Shown here: positions 37,019 through 46,082 of the stretch, piece after piece
How positions within the stretch are numbered: position 1 is the first letter of the stretch
Layout of the letters: every line of letters begins with the position of its first letter
Assembly: GCA_039683515.1 (NCBI GenBank)
Contig: JBDKRG010000001.1
Span: 1 to 61,139, forward strand
DNA: 61,139 nt
Direction of reading: 5' to 3'
From: JAJFUE01 sp039683515
GTDB lineage: Bacteria > Sumerlaeota > Sumerlaeia > MVZB01
Notes under the pieces: model-generated
Told to the model about the DNA's origin: nothing
What the model saw: only the letters and a program-made list of their open reading frames with translations
Databases searched by the model: none
Program-made: the position numbers and the translations under genes

Positions 37019-38190
37019 CAGCGCGCCCCGCCTTCCTCGATCCGGTATGTCAAGTCGACGCTTTGCTCGCCGCGCCGGACGGTGATCGCGATGTTCTCGC
37101 CGACCGTGCGCGACAGGAACTGGTCGAGCAGGTCGCGCGAGTCGGCAATCGCCCGCTTGTTGATGGCGACGATCACGTCGCCGCGCTTGAGCCCGGCGCG
37201 ATCGGCCGGCCCCGCCGCGTCCAGGTTCGTGACGAGCACGCCCGTGCCGACCTTGAGCCCGAGCACCTGGACGACGTACTGCGAAACGTTGATGAACTCG
37301 AAATCGAGCCGGATGTCGCGCACCTTGCCGAACTTGAGGATCTCGTCGACGACCCGCCTGGCGCGGTTGCTCGGGATCGAGAAGCCGATGTTTTCGGACC
37401 CGCCCGAGCGCGAGAAGATGAACGTGTTGATGCCGATCGCCTCGCCGTCGAGGTTGATCAGCGGCCCACCGCTGTTGCCGGGGTTGATCGCCGCGTCGGT
37501 CTGGATCATGTCCTGGTAGATCTGCTGCTGCTGGCTGCGGAACGAGCGGTTGACCGCGCTCACCACGCCGAGCGAAACCGACGGCCGCGGGTCGGCCAGG
37601 AGCGGCCCGTACGGGTTGCCGACGGCGAGAACCGACTCGCCGATCATGATCGAGTCGGAATCGCCCAGCTCGATCGTCGGCAGCTTTTCGCCGGGGGCAA
37701 GCCCCTCGATCCTCAGCAGCGCGATGTCGACGAAGCTGTCCGCGTCGAGCAGCTTCGCCTTGAACGAGCGCCCGTCGGTCAGCGTGATGTTGATCGAGTT
37801 GGCGTCCTGGACGACGTGGTAGTTGGTGAGCGTGTGCCCCTTCTGGTCGATGATGAACCCCGACCCGAGGTAAGGATAATCGCGCTCGCGCATGATCAGG
37901 TTGTACGGCGAGAAGAACTCGCCGCCGAAGGGGTCGAACTGGCGCTCGCCGGTCAGGCGCGTCACGCCGATGCTGACGACCGCCGGGCTGACCCGCTGCG
38001 CCACGTCGACGACGATCGTATGGCGGTTGTCGCGCGCGGCGAAGACGCGGGGGGAGGCGGGCTGGGCGGCCGCATGCGGCGCGACGCCGCGCTCCTTGCC
38101 GTCGCGAAGCCCCATGCCGAAACAGTATGCCATGACCCCCAGGGTCAAGGTCATGCCCACCCATTGATAGAACCGGCGCGGTAGTCTCAT
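37018..38190 (-). CDS. HtrA/DegQ-type S1C serine protease with PDZ
   Basis: A 390-residue periplasmic protease with an N-terminal membrane anchor (about 10-27). The trypsin-fold domain has the intact triad H125 (TNYHVV), D155 (FVDIALL) and S240 (NPGNSGGP). One C-terminal PDZ domain follows (GVLVTNLDAAGPADRAGLKR). It is the DegS-like one-PDZ form. It degrades or regulates misfolded envelope proteins. It lies between a pilin-like gene and the coupled M24 peptidase. Confidence 0.95.
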   Translation of the reverse strand: MRLPRRFYQWVGMTLTLGVMAYCFGMGLRDGKERGVAPHAAAQPASPRVFAARDNRHTIVVDVAQRVSPAVVSIGVTRLTGERQFDPFGGEFFSPYNLIMRERDYPYLGSGFIIDQKGHTLTNYHVVQDANSINITLTDGRSFKAKLLDADSFVDIALLRIEGLAPGEKLPTIELGDSDSIMIGESVLAVGNPYGPLLADPRPSVSLGVVSAVNRSFRSQQQQIYQDMIQTDAAINPGNSGGPLINLDGEAIGINTFIFSRSGGSENIGFSIPSNRARRVVDEILKFGKVRDIRLDFEFINVSQYVVQVLGLKVGTGVLVTNLDAAGPADRAGLKRGDVIVAINKRAIADSRDLLDQFLSRTVGENIAITVRRGEQSVDLTYRIEEGGAR

Positions 38191-38208
38191 GGTTGTCTCG
38201 CGAAGTAC

Positions 38209-38613
38209 TTACTGTTGAACCTGCAGGGGAATGACCTTGGCCATCATGTCCGGAGGCGGCGCCAGGTCGGGAAACCCGGTGTGATAGACCTTGTTGTCGG
38301 TCCCGAGAACGTATTCGCCGCCGCTGCGGCTCTGCGCGGGATTGAGCTTGGCGCGAATCTCCTCGATGGTGAACGTCTTGCCCGGCTCCTCGATCTGCAT
38401 CATCTGGAGCTGCTGGTTCATCCCCTGAAGCGTGCCCATCACCGCCGCGTGATCGGCGTTGTCAACATGCGCGGTGATCGGCGCCTGCTGCGTGACCGGA
38501 TCCTGCTTGAGCCATGTGTTCACCATCAGGATCATGATGATCATGACCACGACCAGCACGGCGATCATGACAAAGCCGCGCCGCCGATCACCCGAGAAAA
38601 CGTGCCTGTTCAT
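38209..38613 (-). CDS. Small pilin-like membrane protein
   Basis: 134 residues from ATG 38613 behind GAGGTG. The N-terminus RRRGFVMIAVLVVVMIIMIL has the G/F cleavage site and hydrophobic helix of type IV prepilin-like proteins, but Ala replaces the usual Glu at mature position 5. This is also seen in GspK/PilX-type minor pseudopilins. The rest is hydrophilic, with the segment GGEYVLGTDNKVYHTGFPDL. It lies 18 bases upstream of the HtrA gene. Family not certain. Confidence 0.6.
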   Translation of the reverse strand: MNRHVFSGDRRRGFVMIAVLVVVMIIMILMVNTWLKQDPVTQQAPITAHVDNADHAAVMGTLQGMNQQLQMMQIEEPGKTFTIEEIRAKLNPAQSRSGGEYVLGTDNKVYHTGFPDLAPPPDMMAKVIPLQVQQ

Positions 38614-38703
38614 CGAATCACCTCGCCCAGAAGTGCCCCCCAACGGATCGCATCTCCCTCGCCATCAATTATCGAACCCCGCCCCCCGAAAGGGCAAGTC
38701 AAG

Positions 38704-38818
38704 AATTTCGGATTGCGGATTGCGGATTGCGGAATTCAATCCGTAACCAACCCCGGACAAACACGAATTGCGGATTGGAAAATTAACTCCGCAATCCGAA
38801 ATCCGCAATCCGCAATCG
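38704..38818. repeat. GGATTGCGG inverted tandem repeat
   Basis: Left arm (38704-38743) is a run of GGATTGC units and right arm (38784-38818) is the reverse-complement CCGCAAT run, giving an imperfect hairpin. It fills the gap before the nagA stop. Related strings are found at 46035-46080 and in the last gene near 60966 and 61120. Confidence 0.85.
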
Positions 38819-38820
38819 TT

Positions 38821-39909
38821 TTATTCGGTCTTCTGGAATTTCCGATCCATGACGGGCGCGGGGCGCGGGAACGGCAGAGCCAGAAGCGGCGGCTCGATTT
38901 CGGGGAACATCTTCGTGCGCAGCCGCGTCCAGGCGTGCCACGCGGCCGCCGCGCCCATCCCGCCGATCCGGATCGCGTTGTAGAACCCCTCGATCGGCGT
39001 CAGCGACGAGCCGGCCAGGTTCGGCGAGCCCGGCAGGCGCACGACGCGATCGTCGCCGATCTCGAGCTCGATCGGGCCGAAACGGTAATGCCCCGGAGGC
39101 CCTCCGGCCGGCGTGGCCGCGTCGGTCGTGAAGATCAGCCGCGACGGGCCGACCGCCTTCGCGAAATTCCCGAGCGCCGGCGGCGGGACGTGGATCCCGT
39201 CCGGGATCATCAACACCTGGAGCTCGGGGACGGCCAGCACGCGCTGGATGATGTTGTCGTGGCGCGGCAGCGTCACCGGGCAGCCGTTGGACAGGTGCGT
39301 GAACAGCTTCGCGCCCGCCTCGGCCGCGGCCCACAGCGTCTCGAGCGAGGGATCGGCGTGGCCGCACGACACCCACACGCCCGAGGCCGCCGCCTTGCGG
39401 ATGAACTCCATCGAGCCGCGGCGCTCGGGGTCGAGCGTCAGCAGCCGGATCCGGTTGCCCGACGCCTTCTGGAATTTCTCGAACAGCTCCCAGCTCGGGT
39501 CGCACGTGTGCTTGATCGGGTGCGCGCCGACGAACCCCGGCGTGGCCGAAATGAACGGTCCCTCCAGGTGAAAGCCCAAAACCCGCCTGCTGGCGGCGGG
39601 ACTGCGGTCGAGCAGGTCGGCCAGCCGGCGGAACTGGTCGGTCAGCGCGTCCGCGCCGTCCGTGATGATCGTGATCAGGTAGTGCGAGCAGCCGCAGCGC
39701 GCGAGCGCCTCGGACGCGTATTCCAGCTCGTCCAGCGTGATGAACGGGGACTGAAAATCGACGCCGACGAAACCGTTGACCTGCGGGTCGAACAGCGCCG
39801 GGCCGATCAGGCCGTCGGGCCCGTCCAGACCCTCGACGCGCAAAACGCCGGCGGGAATCTCGGAAATTAATTGACCGGTAATAGCATGGAACCACATGGG
39901 GGGAGGCAC
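38821..39909 (-). CDS. nagA: N-acetylglucosamine-6-phosphate deacetylase
   Basis: A 362-residue amidohydrolase of the NagA family: ALFDPQVNGF near the N-terminus, the metal-binding GFHLEGPFIS, VSCGHADPS, FTHLSNGC and the catalytic Asp segment IFTTDAATPAGGPPG, ending AGSSLTPIEGFYNAIR. It lacks the long N-terminal strand domain, so it is slightly shorter than E. coli NagA. It removes acetate from GlcNAc-6-phosphate. It lies 10 bases after the nagB-like gene and is presumably co-transcribed. ATG 39897 is an alternative start. Confidence 0.9.
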   Translation of the reverse strand: MPPPMWFHAITGQLISEIPAGVLRVEGLDGPDGLIGPALFDPQVNGFVGVDFQSPFITLDELEYASEALARCGCSHYLITIITDGADALTDQFRRLADLLDRSPAASRRVLGFHLEGPFISATPGFVGAHPIKHTCDPSWELFEKFQKASGNRIRLLTLDPERRGSMEFIRKAAASGVWVSCGHADPSLETLWAAAEAGAKLFTHLSNGCPVTLPRHDNIIQRVLAVPELQVLMIPDGIHVPPPALGNFAKAVGPSRLIFTTDAATPAGGPPGHYRFGPIELEIGDDRVVRLPGSPNLAGSSLTPIEGFYNAIRIGGMGAAAAWHAWTRLRTKMFPEIEPPLLALPFPRPAPVMDRKFQKTE

Positions 39910-39919
39910 CTCGGAAGAC

Positions 39920-40726
39920 TCAGTCCAGAACGCGACTCAGTGGACGAGTCAACATCGATGCCGAATCGGTGTCAAGGTAAATGGTCGCATTGTGATGCGT
40001 GATGAGGAACGAGGAGGGACACGCGCGCGTCAGCGGCCCGTCCAGCGCGTTGCGGACGGCCTCGGCCTTGCGGGCCTCCGGGACGCAGCAAATAATCCGC
40101 CGTCCGCGCATCAGCGCCGGGAGCGTCAGCGTGTAGGCATGGGTCGGCACGGCCGACGAATCGACGAACAGCGACTCGAAAACCTGCTGGCCGCGGCACG
40201 AGTCGTCAAGCTTCACGACCTTGACCGTCGCCGGGTCGTTGAAATCGGATGAAGCGGGATCGTTGAACGCAAGGCGGCCGTTTTCGCCGAAGCCGGCAAA
40301 CACGGCGTCAATCGGGGCCTCGTGGAGCAGGTCGCCGTAGCGCGCGCATTCGACGCCGATGTTGGGGGCATCGCCGCGAAGCAGCTCGACCCGGCCCGGC
40401 GCGACCCGGCTGAGCAGATGCTTCTCGAGCCACCGCCGCGACGAGCCCGGGTGGTCGGCCGGCAAGCCGAGGTATTCGGTCATCTGGAACACGGTGACCC
40501 GGCTCCAGTCGACATCCGCCTCGATCAGCCATTCAATCATCCGGATCTGGGATTTTGCCGCGGTGAAAACGACCCGGGCGTTGCCGTGGGTCTCGATGGC
40601 CCACCGGATCGTCGCCGCCCCGTCGGCCGCCGCGGCCGCAGCAAGCGACAGGAGGCTTGGATAGACCCGTACCTCGACATCGTTGACGTAATAAACGGAA
40701 AGCGGCTGGTAGTCGGCCATGGCCAT
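39920..40726 (-). CDS. NagB-like glucosamine-6-phosphate deaminase homologue with altered active site
   Basis: A 268-residue NagB/6-phosphogluconolactonase-fold protein. Family motifs are visible (FQMTEYLGLP, FAGFGENGRLAFNDP, HAYTLTLPALM), but catalytic positions differ from E. coli NagB. The Asp of MDEY is Thr (T83), the Asp of the DGH motif is Asn (N149), its His is Arg (R151) and the Glu of FNEP is Asp (D156). ENG and FND are, as I recall, known variants in some lineages; the Thr and Arg changes are more unusual. It precedes nagA, so a role in amino-sugar phosphate use is expected. Catalysis or ligand sensing cannot be decided. Confidence 0.8.
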   Translation of the reverse strand: MAMADYQPLSVYYVNDVEVRVYPSLLSLAAAAAADGAATIRWAIETHGNARVVFTAAKSQIRMIEWLIEADVDWSRVTVFQMTEYLGLPADHPGSSRRWLEKHLLSRVAPGRVELLRGDAPNIGVECARYGDLLHEAPIDAVFAGFGENGRLAFNDPASSDFNDPATVKVVKLDDSCRGQQVFESLFVDSSAVPTHAYTLTLPALMRGRRIICCVPEARKAEAVRNALDGPLTRACPSSFLITHHNATIYLDTDSASMLTRPLSRVLD

Positions 40727-40731
40727 CATCC

Positions 40732-40753
40732 AAACTAATCAGGAGGTTAGTTT
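40732..40753 (-). promoter_or_regulatory. Perfect dyad immediately upstream of the nagB-like gene
   Basis: AAACTAA, 8-bp spacer, TTAGTTT is perfectly symmetric and ends a few bases before the start codon. It is well placed for a repressor of the amino-sugar operon. A further 10-bp palindrome TGTCGCGACA lies at 40768-40777. No regulator gene adjoins. Confidence 0.6.
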
Positions 40754-40858
40754 TACCCAAAGCCGCCTGTCGCGACAAGCAAAAAAGAATTGCAAGATAA
40801 AATAAGTCAAAATTCAAGGGAAAATGGAAAATAAAAAGACCTGGAGGGCGAAAATGAC

Positions 40859-41968
40859 TTAACTGAACCCGTTCAAAGCCCCGGCAATCCGGTCGAGTTC
40901 GCCGGCGGTGAGGGACTGGTGGACGGGTATCCCCACCACCTCGCGCCTCAGCCGCGCCACATCGGCGAATTCCGATTCGTCGAAGGCCGGATGCCGCCAA
41001 AGCCCGAAAACGTAGGTCTCGATCGATCGGGCGGCGAGGGCGGCGCGCAACTCAGGCGCCCGGCCGCACCGGACCGGCAGAACCAGCGGGCACGCCCCAT
41101 CGGGCAATTGCCCAGCGAGCGGTTCGATCCCTTTCGCCCCGGCGATTCGGGACGCAAGCAGCTGGTAATTCCTGCGCCGCTGCGCCGCGACGGCCTCCCG
41201 GCTGAACCGCCCCGCCAGGAACCGCGCCGGCCGTCCCATCCCCCGCCGAAAATCGCACGGCTCGGGCTCGTAAACCGGATCGGTTTCGATGTCGGGCTTC
41301 TCCTCGCCGAAGCGGGCGCGCCGGTAGGCGCCGGTCAGTTTGGCGCCGAGCGCCCGCCTCGCCGCCGTCTTGGCAAGCAGGCCCCACGATTGCATCGAGG
41401 CGGCCGCCGGGTCGGGCGTGACGAACTCGCGGCCGGTCCACCCGCGCAGGCGCGCGGCGTCGACCCGCAGCGCCCCGCCTTCCATCGTCGGCAGCGATTT
41501 ATAGATGCTGTAGATGGAAATCGGGGCGTAATCGCCGGCCTGCCGCGCGCCGAGCGCATGGGCGCAGTCCTCGATCAGCGCGACGCCGCGCCCCTTGCAC
41601 AGCTCCGCGATCCGCCCGATCTCCGGCTGAACGAACCCGAAATAGTGGGCGACCAGAACCGGCCCCGGCCGCGCCTCGAGTTTGCGCTCGAGATCCTCGG
41701 CGTCCACCCTCGCGTCCGCGCCGACGCGATAAAATCCGAATTTCAATCCGGCCGCGGCCGCCGCGTCGATCTCAACGCCGCAGTGATAAGCCGGCAGCCA
41801 CACGACCGAATCCGTCTCGAGCGATAGCCCGCGCAACGCCCAGTAGATCGCCGACCGCCCCCATTGATACAGCCCCGCGCAGCCGTCCAGCCAACCGCGC
41901 ATCTCGCCGGCCGGCCGAAACACATCGGCCGCGCGCGGCTCGGGGTAGACAGTGATGGAAGCGACCAT
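40859..41968 (-). CDS. DegT/DnrJ/EryC1-type PLP aminotransferase
   Basis: About 369 residues from ATG 41968; the open frame extends to 42001 but that part lies in a repeat hairpin. Fold-type I aminotransferase features: the substrate loop WLPAYHCGVEIDAA, the cofactor region VALIEDCAHALGA and the Schiff-base lysine in SIYSIYKSLPTMEGGAL. The family builds amino sugars for cell-surface glycans or antibiotics. No sugar-nucleotide genes adjoin apart from the nag genes, so the substrate is open. Confidence 0.85.
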   Translation of the reverse strand: MVASITVYPEPRAADVFRPAGEMRGWLDGCAGLYQWGRSAIYWALRGLSLETDSVVWLPAYHCGVEIDAAAAAGLKFGFYRVGADARVDAEDLERKLEARPGPVLVAHYFGFVQPEIGRIAELCKGRGVALIEDCAHALGARQAGDYAPISIYSIYKSLPTMEGGALRVDAARLRGWTGREFVTPDPAAASMQSWGLLAKTAARRALGAKLTGAYRRARFGEEKPDIETDPVYEPEPCDFRRGMGRPARFLAGRFSREAVAAQRRRNYQLLASRIAGAKGIEPLAGQLPDGACPLVLPVRCGRAPELRAALAARSIETYVFGLWRHPAFDESEFADVARLRREVVGIPVHQSLTAGELDRIAGALNGFS

Positions 41969-41981
41969 GGGGCCATGAATC

Positions 41982-42090
41982 TTTGACCCTGAAAGGGTCA
42001 CCGAGTTCGACAGCCCAGGGTGGAGCGCGGCGAAACCCTGGGTTAATCGGCATCGTCACGACGAGCCCTGAAAGGGCGATCCAGTCGGAT
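41982..42090. repeat. Three-hairpin repeat with CCCTGAAAGGG and CCCAGGG stems
   Basis: Three inverted repeats follow one another: TGACCCT-GAA-AGGGTCA, CAGCCCAGGGT...ACCCTGGGTT, and GCCCTGAAAGGGC. Together they fill most of the gap between the aminotransferase and prs. Confidence 0.85.
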
Positions 42091-42131
42091 GGGTGCCGTG
42101 GCGATCCGACCAGGCGACTCTCGTTCCCAAA

Positions 42132-43148
<1,017 letters not shown>

Positions 43149-43259
43149 CTCGTGCTCTCTCTCTAAAGATACAGGCCAAAGCCCACGGTCTATAATGCTT
43201 CCCTCAATCTCAACCTTCAAGCGCGTAATTTCTTCAAATCCTCATGCTCGCGCTCATGT

Positions 43260-44027
43260 TCACTCGAACCTCAACAACCCCTTCTGTTCCCACTCCATGA
43301 TCATGTCCTCGGTCAGGCCGTTGACCTGCGCCAGGTCGTCGGGGCCGCGGATCCGGCCCTGCTGGGTGCGGAATTCGATGATCAGCCGCGCGCGGCGGAC
43401 GTCGACGCCGAGCGTCTGAACCAGCTCGGCCGCGGTCGCCCGGTTCACGTTCACGGCGTGGCCGACGAGGTCGAGCGGGACGGCCGCCGGGGCCTTTTTG
43501 CCCGCGGCCGCGGTCGACGAGGTTGCCTGATCCTGGGCGGCCGGCTCGAGCGAGCTCAGATAACTCGACACATCGCCCGATTCGGTCGGGCGCGGAGCCG
43601 GCATCCGCGCAACGGTCGGCGTGGTCTTCGGCTCCACGGAGTCGGGGCGCAGGGGGATGATGAGCGCGGGCGTGGCGCGGGTCGAGCGATGATCCCCGAC
43701 CGACTTCGCGCGGCTCGCCGTCGTGGCGCGGTCGCCCGACTGCGCGCGCCGCAGCCGGATCACGAGCGGCGCCGGCGTGGCCGCGGGCTTGATCGTCGGC
43801 AGCGGGGTCGCGGCCAGCGTCGCCGACGTGGCCAGCCGCCGCTCGATCTCGCCGGTGTTGCCGGGGTAAAGCCTGTTCAGTAGCTGATCGACCCGGACCG
43901 CCGGCACCTGCTGCTGCTGGCCATGCGCCAGGGCGCCCGCCATGAGCCACAGGCAGGCCGCGAAGATGAGCAGGCCGCGGGGCCGGCGCCCCCGCCGGCC
44001 TTGAAGGTATCTTGCAGTGTTTTTCAA
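43260..44027 (-). CDS. Exported helix-hairpin-helix (ComEA-like) protein
   Basis: About 255 residues if translation starts at TTG 44027, behind GGGTGG. The frame stays open to 44141, but that part is a 9-bp repeat array and the TTG gives a proper signal peptide (RGLLIFAACLWLMAGALAHG). A proline/threonine-rich linker of about 140 residues follows. The C-terminal ComEA-like helix-hairpin-helix domain reads VNVNRATAAELVQTLGVDVR followed by RARLIIEFRTQQGRI. ComEA binds incoming DNA at the outer face during transformation, so DNA binding in the envelope is plausible. Start codon uncertain. Confidence 0.7.
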   Translation of the reverse strand: MKNTARYLQGRRGRRPRGLLIFAACLWLMAGALAHGQQQQVPAVRVDQLLNRLYPGNTGEIERRLATSATLAATPLPTIKPAATPAPLVIRLRRAQSGDRATTASRAKSVGDHRSTRATPALIIPLRPDSVEPKTTPTVARMPAPRPTESGDVSSYLSSLEPAAQDQATSSTAAAGKKAPAAVPLDLVGHAVNVNRATAAELVQTLGVDVRRARLIIEFRTQQGRIRGPDDLAQVNGLTEDMIMEWEQKGLLRFE

Positions 44028-44040
44028 GTCGCCACCCAAC

Positions 44041-44083
44041 CCGTGGGCCCACTTGGTCCCGTACGGCCCATTGGGTCCCATGA
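44041..44083 (-). repeat. Diverged 9-bp GGYCC array
   Basis: Four GGCCC/GGTCC blocks spaced 9-10 bp apart immediately upstream of the ComEA-like gene. The array appears to be a decayed relative of the GGTCCTATA array at 28356-28415. Confidence 0.6.
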
Positions 44084-44185
44084 TTCTTCTTCCATGCCGT
44101 ATTATGAATAACCGGGGCTGGCTCGGCAAGCCTCTTGACATCGCCCCCCGGGCCGTGAAACAAAACAGTCCCGAGGACCCCCCGC

Positions 44186-45304
44186 GTGCACCTGACCGCC
44201 ATCGCCATCCGCCGCCTGCGCAATCTTGAACGCCTCGATTGGCAGCCCCCCGCCGGCCTGAGCCTCGTCTGGGGCGACAACGGCCAGGGCAAAACCAACC
44301 TGCTCGAGGCGATCCACCTCGCCCTGACCGGCCGCTCGTTCCGCACGCGCCACGACGAGGAAATGCTGCCGTGGGGGACGACCGACGAGCCGACGCGCGT
44401 GCAGGCCTCGCTGATCGCCGGCGCCGGCGCGACCCGGCTGAGCGTCGCCATGGGGCGCGGTTTCAAGCGCGTCTATGCCGACGGCCAGTGGCTGGCGCGC
44501 CTCATCGAGATCTGGCCGCGCGCCTCCGTCATCACGTTCGCCCCCGAGGACGCCGACCTGATGAAGGGCCCGCCCGCCGCGCGCCGCCGGTTCATCGACA
44601 TGGTCCTGGCGCGGATCTCGCCGCGCTACCTCGACCAGCTCCAGCGCTACCAGCAGGCGCTGCGCAGATTGAACGCGCTCTACAAAACCAAGCCGATCGA
44701 CCGCGACGTCCGCGCCGAGGCCGAGGCCTACTGGGCCGTGTTGGCCGAATCGGGGGCGACCCTCATCGACGCGCGCCGGCGGTGGCTGGCCGAGGCCGCG
44801 CCCGCGCTCGCCGCGCGCCTCGCCGAACTCGGCTGCCCCGACCAGGCCGAGCTCGGTTACGACCCCGATCTGGGAACCGAGGCGCTCGATGCGGACGAAG
44901 CCGGCATCGCGCGGTTATTCCGCGGCATGCTCGGCGAGTGTTACTTCGACAGCCGCCGGCTGGGGACGTGCCAGGTCGGCGCGCACCGCGACGATTTCTC
45001 GCTCCGGCTCGGCGGCCACGACCTGCGCCGCTACGGGTCGCAGGGCCAGCACCGGCTGATCGCGCTCGCCCTCAAGCTGGAGTCGGCGGCGTGGATCCGG
45101 CGCGTCTCGGGCGAGTCGCCGATTTTATTGCTGGATGACTTCGGCTCCGAGCTCGACCCGGCGCGGCGGGCCAGCGTCCTGGCGGGCCTGGCCGGATCGA
45201 TGCAGGTCATCGTCACCGCGACGAGCCCGAAGGACTTCCCCGCCGGCAGCCCGTTCGACGCGCGGATGGAAATCATCCACGGCAAGATCGCGAACGATGC
45301 GTAG
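44186..45304 (+). CDS. recF: DNA replication/repair protein RecF
   Basis: A 372-residue SMC-like ATPase starting at GTG 44186. Features: RLRNLERLDW, Walker A GDNGQGKT (30-37), VITFAPEDADLMKGPPAARR with the RecF hallmark RRRFIDM, GAHRDDFSLRL, signature GSQGQHRLIALALKL and Walker B ILLLDDFGSELD. It loads RecA at gapped DNA with RecO and RecR. The usual dnaN and gyrB neighbours are absent; it stands alone next to a long gap. Confidence 0.94.
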   Translation: MHLTAIAIRRLRNLERLDWQPPAGLSLVWGDNGQGKTNLLEAIHLALTGRSFRTRHDEEMLPWGTTDEPTRVQASLIAGAGATRLSVAMGRGFKRVYADGQWLARLIEIWPRASVITFAPEDADLMKGPPAARRRFIDMVLARISPRYLDQLQRYQQALRRLNALYKTKPIDRDVRAEAEAYWAVLAESGATLIDARRRWLAEAAPALAARLAELGCPDQAELGYDPDLGTEALDADEAGIARLFRGMLGECYFDSRRLGTCQVGAHRDDFSLRLGGHDLRRYGSQGQHRLIALALKLESAAWIRRVSGESPILLLDDFGSELDPARRASVLAGLAGSMQVIVTATSPKDFPAGSPFDARMEIIHGKIANDA

Positions 45305-45673
45305 TCCCGCCTGAAGACGGGGCTGGAACATTTTCAAGTCCCTTGGGTCCTTTTCCGACCGCATCCAAAGCAGGTGACCGGACTCCTGGCGACGCGTCAA
45401 CCGCCATCTGTCGGATTTGTTTTCGAACCGCGAAGTGGTCCGATCATCGCTTCGAAACGCATCGCATGCCATGGGCTTCCCGGCAGGCCGGTCACTTGAC
45501 GCACGGCACGACACCAACCCCATGAATCATTTCATGTTTTTGCCCGATTGCGATTTGTTCCGTATTTCTGAATGATTCCATCCGATTCTGATTGATTTCC
45601 AAGTCTCGCTCATCATAATAATCCTCACGAGTTTTTTGAAATCCATTCCAAGTCCAGAGGAAGGAGCCGATCC
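45305..45673. other. Gene-free leader region of the HU gene
   Basis: No coding region could be supported in these 369 bases. The second half is AT-rich, with GATTCC/GATTTCC-like short repeats between 45530 and 45610. It presumably contains the HU promoter, though no clear -35/-10 pair was found. Confidence 0.55.
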
Positions 45674-45973
45674 ATGGTGGTGACAGCGAAGAAAGCAATG
45701 ACGAAATCGCAATTGATCGCAGCCCTGGCCGAAAAGATCTGCATCTCGAAGAAACAGGCAGCCCAGGCGCTCGAGACCCTTGCGGCGACAGCCTACAAGG
45801 AAGCCAAGAACGGGTTCATGATCCCGGGCCTCGGCAAGCTCGTCCTGCAGAAACGCAAGGCGCGCATGGGCCGCAACCCGGCCACCGGCGAATCGATCAA
45901 GATCCCGGCCAAGACGGTCGTCAAATTCCGCGTGACCAAGGCCTGCAAAATGGCCGTCGTCCCGGCCAAGTAA
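45674..45973 (+). CDS. HU/IHF-family nucleoid protein
   Basis: A 99-residue histone-like protein: the dimerisation helices TKSQLIAALAEKICISKKQA are followed by GFMIPGLGKLVLQKRKARMG and the DNA-bending arm RNPATGESIKIPAKTVVKFR. It bends and compacts DNA as a dimer. It is slightly longer than typical HU (90) through a lysine-rich N-terminus. It starts behind GAGGAAGG and is followed by a strong terminator. Confidence 0.95.
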   Translation: MVVTAKKAMTKSQLIAALAEKICISKKQAAQALETLAATAYKEAKNGFMIPGLGKLVLQKRKARMGRNPATGESIKIPAKTVVKFRVTKACKMAVVPAK

Positions 45974-45993
45974 AACACTGGCTCTCATTCAGG

Positions 45994-46026
45994 ATCCCGC
46001 CCCCATCAGGGGGCGGGATTTTTTTT
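45994..46026 (+). terminator. Rho-independent terminator after HU gene
   Basis: A perfect 11-bp stem ATCCCGCCCCC / GGGGGCGGGAT with loop ATCA is followed by seven T. Confidence 0.97.
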
Positions 46027-46034
46027 GTATTTCA

Positions 46035-46082
46035 TATTTTGGATTTGTTTCGGATTTCGAAATTCGGATTTTGGATTTTAAT
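46035..46082. repeat. GGATTT/TTCGGATTT repeat tract
   Basis: Short units of GGATTT and TTCGGATTT fill the gap between the HU terminator and the end of the DHH gene. It looks like an AT-shifted member of the GGATTGCGG family at 38704-38818. Confidence 0.6.

Noticed and set aside
35930..38164. M24 peptidase fused to a long N-terminal part
   Set aside because: The N-terminal part is the shadow of the HtrA gene; translation starts at ATG 37018.
45343..45525. Small frame between recF and the HU gene
   Set aside because: No binding site and no coding bias; treated as leader sequence.
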